A DNA stretch of 64,000 nt, taken from assembly GCA_946407705.1 (NCBI GenBank), contig CAMJPC010000004.1, positions 62,001-126,000 on the forward strand, written 5' to 3'. Position 1 is the first letter of the stretch. The number at the start of each line of letters is the position of its first letter. The translations under genes and the position numbers were made by a program. Below, one piece after another: positions 59,930-64,000 of the stretch. The stretch comes from an uncultured Clostridia bacterium (GTDB lineage: Bacteria > Bacillota > Clostridia > Saccharofermentanales > Saccharofermentanaceae). The notes under the pieces were generated by a model. The model was not told where the DNA came from and made no database searches. It saw only the letters and a list, made by a program, of their open reading frames with translations.

Positions 59930-62134
59930 ATGCTTTTGAAGAAAGCGCTTGCTTCAGTTCTGGCAGCCGCTTCCTGTTTGTATATGTCCGCAGGTTTCAC
60001 GCCTTGCGGTTATGTTCTTGCTGACGAAGCCGTACCCGAGGTGTCTCAGGAAGAAAAAGAAGAGACTCCCGAAACAAAGGGAAAGGCTAAGGATTCCGGA
60101 AGCAAAGAGACTGAGAAGCCTGTAAAGAAAACTCCCGAAACAGAACCTTCAAAAGAACCCGGGAAGAAGGACCCTGAGAAGAAAGAGACCGAACCGGTTG
60201 AGAAAGAACCTTCCAAGGAAACTTCCGTAGAAAAAGAACCCGAAAAACCTTCCGAGACAACTGAGGAAACAACCGTTGAGACAACTAAGGAGACTCAGCC
60301 TGAGACTCCTTCTGAAACGGCATCAGAGACGACAACTGAGCCCCCGGCTGAAACTTCGTCTGAGACTAGTGTTTCTCCTTCCGAAAAACCTTCTGAGGAT
60401 CCTGAAGATAACCCGGAAGAAACCACAGAGACAGTACCCGAAGAAAACCCTACTGAAGAGGCAACGGAACAGCCTGCCGAAGATCCTTCTGATGAGAACT
60501 CCCAGATCCCTGCAGAGAATTCTTCTGAAGAAGAGATCAACTATACCCTGTCGGGTAAAGGCTACCTTCAGACATACAAGACAAAGAACGGAACATTCGC
60601 TGACGGCATCCTTACCATTGGTAAGAGAGGCAAGAGAATAGAAGCATTTTCGATCAACCTCAAGAACAGTACCGGTTATGCAGGAAGCTTGACTTACAGG
60701 GCTTATGTAAAGAAAAAGGGCTGGACCAAGTGGGCAGCTGCAGGCAAGACCGTCGGATACAAAAAGAAGAAGCTCAACATCGAAGCGATTCAGATCAAGC
60801 TGACAGGCGAGCTCGCAAAGCATTATTCCGTTGAATACAAGACCGCGATCAGTTCTTTCTCCGACAGGCAGGGCTGGGTCAGAGACGGTGCGCTCGCAGG
60901 CACCATGTATAACTCCAAGAGAGTTGAAGAGATCCAGGTCAGACTTGTTCCCGTAGAGAAGAACACCACTTCAACGATAACGTACAGACTTAGAGGCCAG
61001 ACATACGGATGGCAGAACCTTTGGAGCAGGGACGGACATGCGGCCGGTACTTTCTCCAAGTATATCGATGCCATTTCGATAAACCTCGGTCCCTCGAAAT
61101 ATTTTGGAGGCATTACTTACAGAGCTCATATCCTTGGCGGCAAATGGACAGGCTGGAATTCAAACGGCGCCGTTTGCGGCTATAAAAAGAAGGGCAAGAA
61201 ACTTGAAGCTCTCCAGATAAAGCTGACGGGCGATATGGCTGAACACTATGACATTTACTACCGTGTATATGTGCAGTCGTTAGGCTGGCTTGAGTGGGCC
61301 ATGAACGGCCAGACCTGCGGCTCTACCGGAGCTTACAGAAGGATCGAGAAGATCCAGATCATTCTCCGTGATAAGGGTACTGGCAAGCCGGGTGAGGTAG
61401 AAGGCATCGTAAGCGTTAAGCCGCATCCTTACTATGCGCCGTCGAATACAAATGCCATCATGACATACAAGAACATCCTTGATGCAGGATATGCCGATCC
61501 TGATGCATTCCGTAAGAAGCTGATCAAGAACTTCGAATACATGGACGGCGTAGGATACTTCCACATGGGGAAGATGGTCCAGGGATATACTGACTGCGCA
61601 GGTTCGGTTTCTCTTGCGTTCAGGGTCGCGCTCGGTACTGCAAAGTTCACCAAGAAATATAAGAAGGGTACTCTAAGCAACGGTAAGCAGCTCTACGGCA
61701 TCGGAGTAAACTACTGCGGTATCAAGAGCTACAAGGACAAGTACGGCTGGTGCCGTAACGGAACGGCTTCGGTCAACAGCCACTTCCTCAATACCATCAT
61801 CAAAAACAGAAAGATAAAGTATTCGCATGTCTCGCTTTCAGACCGCAATGACGGCGTTCACGGCTGGTCCAATGCGGAATGGATCGATTATCTCAATGCA
61901 GCAGGCGCAAAGCCCGGTGATGTCTTTGTATGGTTCAACCATGACTGGAGCAAGACAAAGGGCCAGCACATGACAATGTATGCAGGTATCGGTGATGACG
62001 GTATCGCTTATGAGTGGACCGCCAGCAGCACCTATGGCGTTATCCTGTCACCCCTTACGGACAGGACTCCCCAGAACATTTTCGAGTCTTTCACCCTTTT
62101 CAAGGGAGTTGCCGATCTGGTCGGATATTATTGA
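59930..62134 (+). CDS. Secreted ChW-repeat protein with NlpC/P60-like C-terminal domain
   Basis: A protein of about 734 residues. Signal peptide ~1-33 (LLKKALASVLAAASCLYMSA). Residues ~35-200 are Glu/Thr/Pro/Ser-rich repeats. Residues ~204-485 hold six ChW (clostridial hydrophobic-W) repeats, such as GWTKWAAAGKTVGYKKKKLN and TGWNSNGAVCGYKKKGKKLE. The C-terminal ~190 residues have TDCAGSVSLAF (Cys ~556), GQHMTMYAGIG (His ~679) and YEWTAS, in the order of NlpC/P60 cysteine peptidases or amidases. ChW repeats bind cell surfaces, so this may be a wall hydrolase or adhesin. I chose ATG 59930 since 59897 is at the transcription start. Confidence 0.85.
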   Translation: MLLKKALASVLAAASCLYMSAGFTPCGYVLADEAVPEVSQEEKEETPETKGKAKDSGSKETEKPVKKTPETEPSKEPGKKDPEKKETEPVEKEPSKETSVEKEPEKPSETTEETTVETTKETQPETPSETASETTTEPPAETSSETSVSPSEKPSEDPEDNPEETTETVPEENPTEEATEQPAEDPSDENSQIPAENSSEEEINYTLSGKGYLQTYKTKNGTFADGILTIGKRGKRIEAFSINLKNSTGYAGSLTYRAYVKKKGWTKWAAAGKTVGYKKKKLNIEAIQIKLTGELAKHYSVEYKTAISSFSDRQGWVRDGALAGTMYNSKRVEEIQVRLVPVEKNTTSTITYRLRGQTYGWQNLWSRDGHAAGTFSKYIDAISINLGPSKYFGGITYRAHILGGKWTGWNSNGAVCGYKKKGKKLEALQIKLTGDMAEHYDIYYRVYVQSLGWLEWAMNGQTCGSTGAYRRIEKIQIILRDKGTGKPGEVEGIVSVKPHPYYAPSNTNAIMTYKNILDAGYADPDAFRKKLIKNFEYMDGVGYFHMGKMVQGYTDCAGSVSLAFRVALGTAKFTKKYKKGTLSNGKQLYGIGVNYCGIKSYKDKYGWCRNGTASVNSHFLNTIIKNRKIKYSHVSLSDRNDGVHGWSNAEWIDYLNAAGAKPGDVFVWFNHDWSKTKGQHMTMYAGIGDDGIAYEWTASSTYGVILSPLTDRTPQNIFESFTLFKGVADLVGYY
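60550..61375 (+). repeat. Six tandem ChW-repeat modules
   Basis: Protein-level repeats of about 45-50 residues, each with a Trp-rich centre, a Gly-x-x-x-Gly turn and an IEAIQIKL-like end. Copies 2 and 5 are the most alike. Confidence 0.75.
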
Positions 62135-62170
62135 TTTTCGCGGTTACGGCCCGAAAATCGCTGTTTTTTG
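62131..62170 (+). terminator. Intrinsic terminator after the ChW-repeat gene
   Basis: GATTTTCG (62133-62140) and CGAAAATC (62152-62159) form an 8-bp stem that overlaps the stop codon and is followed by GCTGTTTTTTG. Confidence 0.6.
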
Positions 62171-62281
62171 CCCGAAAATATAATAAATTTGATTAATTAT
62201 TCCCAAAAATCTGTTTAAGAACGTTTCTCACGGTGATATACTTTGTAATGCTTTTGAAACACACTGTAAGGAGAGATGGAT

Positions 62282-63631
62282 ATGATCACATTTGATTATT
62301 CTAACGCGCTTGAGTTTATTGGCGGACAGGAAGCAGTAGACAGAATGGAACCCCAGGTTAAGGTTGCAGCTGACATGCTTCACAAGAAGAACGGCCCGGG
62401 AAACGATTTCCTCGGATGGCTGGATCTGCCTGCCACATATGACAAGGAAGAATTTGCAAGGATCCGTAAGTCTGCCCAGAAGATCAGAAGAGATTCCGAC
62501 GTTCTCATCGTAATCGGTATTGGCGGTTCTTATCTTGGAGCAAGAGCTGTCATCGAGATGCTGGGCCACAGCTTCCAGAATGCTGTTTCCAAGAAGGTCA
62601 GAAAGAGTCCTTTGATCCTTTTCTGCGGTAACTCCATCAGTGCCACATATCTTGCAGACCTCATGGACGTGATCGAGGGCAAGGATGTATCCCTCAACAT
62701 CATTTCCAAGTCCGGTACTACTACAGAGCCTGCGATCGCTTTCCGTATCCTCCGTGCATACATGGAGAAGAAGTACGGTAAGGAAGAGGCAAGAACACGT
62801 ATCTACGCTACAACAGATAAGGCAAGGGGAGCTCTTAAGGGTCTCGCTACAGAGGAAGGCTATGAGTCTTTCGTAGTACCTGATGACGTAGGCGGACGTT
62901 TCTCCGTTCTCACGGCTGTAGGACTTCTTCCCATTGCTGTTGCAGGCATCGACATCAGAGAGCTTATGAAGGGCGCCAGAGACGCAGCTAAGGCTTACAA
63001 GAAGATGTCTCTTGCCGAGAATCCCTGCTATCAGTACGCTGCAGTCCGTAACTGCCTGCTCCGTTCCGGTTATTCAACAGAGATCATGGTCAACTACGAG
63101 CCTTCTTTCCACTACATGACAGAGTGGTGGAAGCAGCTCTACGGTGAGTCTGAGGGTAAGGACAGAAGAGGAATCTTCCCGGCAGGCGTTGATAACACAA
63201 CAGACCTTCACTCCATGGGTCAGTACATCCAGGACGGTGCAAGGATCATGTATGAGACAGTTGTCCAGATCGACCAGCCCAGAAGATCTTTCGAGATCCC
63301 TAACGATCCCGCCAACCTCGACGGTCTTAACTTCCTTTCCGGCAAGGACATGAACGACGTTAACGTCAAGGCCATGCAGGGAACCATCCTTGCTCACGTT
63401 GACGGTAAGGTTCCGAACCTCCTCATCCACATGCCTGACCAGACAGCTTACTCATTGGGTGAGCTCATCTACTTCTTCGAGAAGGCTTGCGGCATCTCCG
63501 GTTACCTCCTTGCTGTAAATCCTTTCAACCAGCCTGGCGTTGAAGCTTACAAGAAGAACATGTTCGCTCTTCTCGGCAAGCCCGGTTATGAGGATCAGAA
63601 GGCAGCTCTCGAGAAGAGGCTTTCCAAATAA
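62282..63631 (+). CDS. pgi: Glucose-6-phosphate isomerase
   Basis: A 449-residue enzyme of glycolysis that interconverts glucose 6-phosphate and fructose 6-phosphate, in the short Gram-positive form. It has [35 protein letters not shown] and the C-terminal signature [20 protein letters not shown] chose the ATG at 62282, eight bases after AAGGAG; the ATG at 62276 is too close. An extended -10 (TGA-TATACT, TATACT at 62238-62243) is present. A strong terminator follows. The codon use is highly biased, as expected for an abundant enzyme. Confidence 0.96.
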   Translation: MITFDYSNALEFIGGQEAVDRMEPQVKVAADMLHKKNGPGNDFLGWLDLPATYDKEEFARIRKSAQKIRRDSDVLIVIGIGGSYLGARAVIEMLGHSFQNAVSKKVRKSPLILFCGNSISATYLADLMDVIEGKDVSLNIISKSGTTTEPAIAFRILRAYMEKKYGKEEARTRIYATTDKARGALKGLATEEGYESFVVPDDVGGRFSVLTAVGLLPIAVAGIDIRELMKGARDAAKAYKKMSLAENPCYQYAAVRNCLLRSGYSTEIMVNYEPSFHYMTEWWKQLYGESEGKDRRGIFPAGVDNTTDLHSMGQYIQDGARIMYETVVQIDQPRRSFEIPNDPANLDGLNFLSGKDMNDVNVKAMQGTILAHVDGKVPNLLIHMPDQTAYSLGELIYFFEKACGISGYLLAVNPFNQPGVEAYKKNMFALLGKPGYEDQKAALEKRLSK

Positions 63632-63659
63632 TCAATTATCACAATTGGATTAAACATTC

Positions 63660-63688
63660 AGCCCGGCCGTGTACGGCCGGGTTTTTGT
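63660..63688 (+). terminator. Intrinsic terminator after pgi
   Basis: CCCGGCCGT-GT-ACGGCCGGG followed by TTTTTG. Confidence 0.92.
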
Positions 63689-63728
63689 TGTATTATGTTT
63701 GTATCAATCTTTAAGTGGTATAAGGAAC

Positions 63729-64000
63729 ATGAACAGGATCTTTAAGCAGTGGGTAGTGCCTCTATTCTTTATTACTCTGGGAGCGGTCATCGCGGCTTTT
63801 GCTCTCGAGGAATTCCTTGTTCCTTTTATGGTCTTAGATGGCGGTATCGTCGGTGTATCAATGATCATAAGTCAGCTCTCCGGACTTCCTCTCGGCGTAC
63901 TGACTATCGTTCTTAACGTTCCGTTCGTCCTTCTCGGATTCAAGCGTCTTGGAATGAGATTCCTCGTCAAAGCGATATACGCCATGGTCATATTCTCTGT
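63729..64000 (+). CDS. YitT-family membrane protein (partial, 5' end)
   Basis: Open from the ATG at 63729 to the window edge, 90 residues. The sequence (VVPLFFITLGAVIAAFALEE, then LDGGIVGVSMIISQLSGLPL and GVLTIVLNVPFVLLGFKRLG) is the N-terminal start of the YitT/YpjC membrane family, including the conserved GG-x-x-G-x-S segment. AAGGA lies close to the start. Function of the family is not established. Confidence 0.85.
   Translation, partial: MNRIFKQWVVPLFFITLGAVIAAFALEEFLVPFMVLDGGIVGVSMIISQLSGLPLGVLTIVLNVPFVLLGFKRLGMRFLVKAIYAMVIFS

Noticed and set aside
1..64000. tRNA, rRNA, insertion sequence or prophage genes
   Set aside because: None was recognised on either strand. No transposase, integrase or phage structural motifs and no tRNA cloverleaf with CCA-type ends were seen by eye.

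Overview
The window looks like chromosomal DNA from a Gram-positive anaerobe of the class Clostridia. The evidence is the run ireB–ruvX–DUF1292, a DUF4364 protein, a T-box leader before aspS, ChW (clostridial hydrophobic-W) repeats, YitT, YfhO, good AGGAGG-type ribosome sites with occasional TTG starts, and moderate GC with a few AT-rich gene starts. I cannot name the genus. I see no phage, transposase, CRISPR array, tRNA or rRNA.

Layout. 1–515: tail of a phenylacetate-CoA-ligase-like gene and an ACT-domain protein. 563–8568 (minus strand): a pair of paralogous membrane/zinc-ribbon proteins, a sodium/solute symporter, an acyl-CoA ligase, two envelope proteins of unknown role and an MscS channel, mostly separate units with their own terminators. 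8728–11214: a copper-type P-ATPase with a C-terminal metal-binding domain that appears to have its own internal ribosome site. 11207–16923 (minus): a one-carbon/methionine operon (metF, methionine synthase activation protein, short metH, PAP2 phosphatase) preceded by a glycosyltransferase. 17038–21708: a five-gene CDP-dideoxysugar operon (rfbF, rfbG, rfbH, a reductase and a C5-type epimerase), the gene content expected for a CDP-ascarylose-like sugar but without an E3 reductase. A YfhO-type membrane protein converges on it. 23953–26931: a BtuFCD/FecBCD-type ABC importer. 27506–33443: an orphan PTS EIIC, then a TetR regulator divergent from an MMPL exporter and a heptad-repeat lipoprotein, with three copies of a 13-bp operator between them.

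33544–37569: a 1277-residue secreted repeat protein behind a structured leader RNA that ends in an intrinsic terminator. I recognise no known riboswitch class there, and this is the strongest candidate for something undescribed. 37726–41867: a zinc-ribbon membrane protein with an ABC-2 exporter. 42038–46650: a Na/Pi cotransporter with a PhoU tail and a SERCA-like Ca2+ ATPase. 46715–49404: secG, rnr and a small Cys-rich protein. 50341–53696: T-box, aspS, mtaB. 53784–59253: ireB, ruvX, two DUF1292-type genes, a CPBP protease and a large membrane-anchored protein whose C-terminal half resembles a glycoside hydrolase that has lost its catalytic residue. 59260–64000: DUF4364 protein, a ChW-repeat protein with an NlpC/P60-like domain, pgi, and the start of a YitT-family gene.

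Taken together, housekeeping blocks (SecG/RNase R, AspRS/MtaB, IreB/RuvX, Pgi) alternate with envelope and surface functions. The surface material includes a dideoxysugar pathway, YfhO, two Glu/Thr-rich secreted proteins and an MMPL exporter, so cell-surface assembly is a recurring theme. All functional assignments rest on motif and family recognition by eye. No database search was possible.
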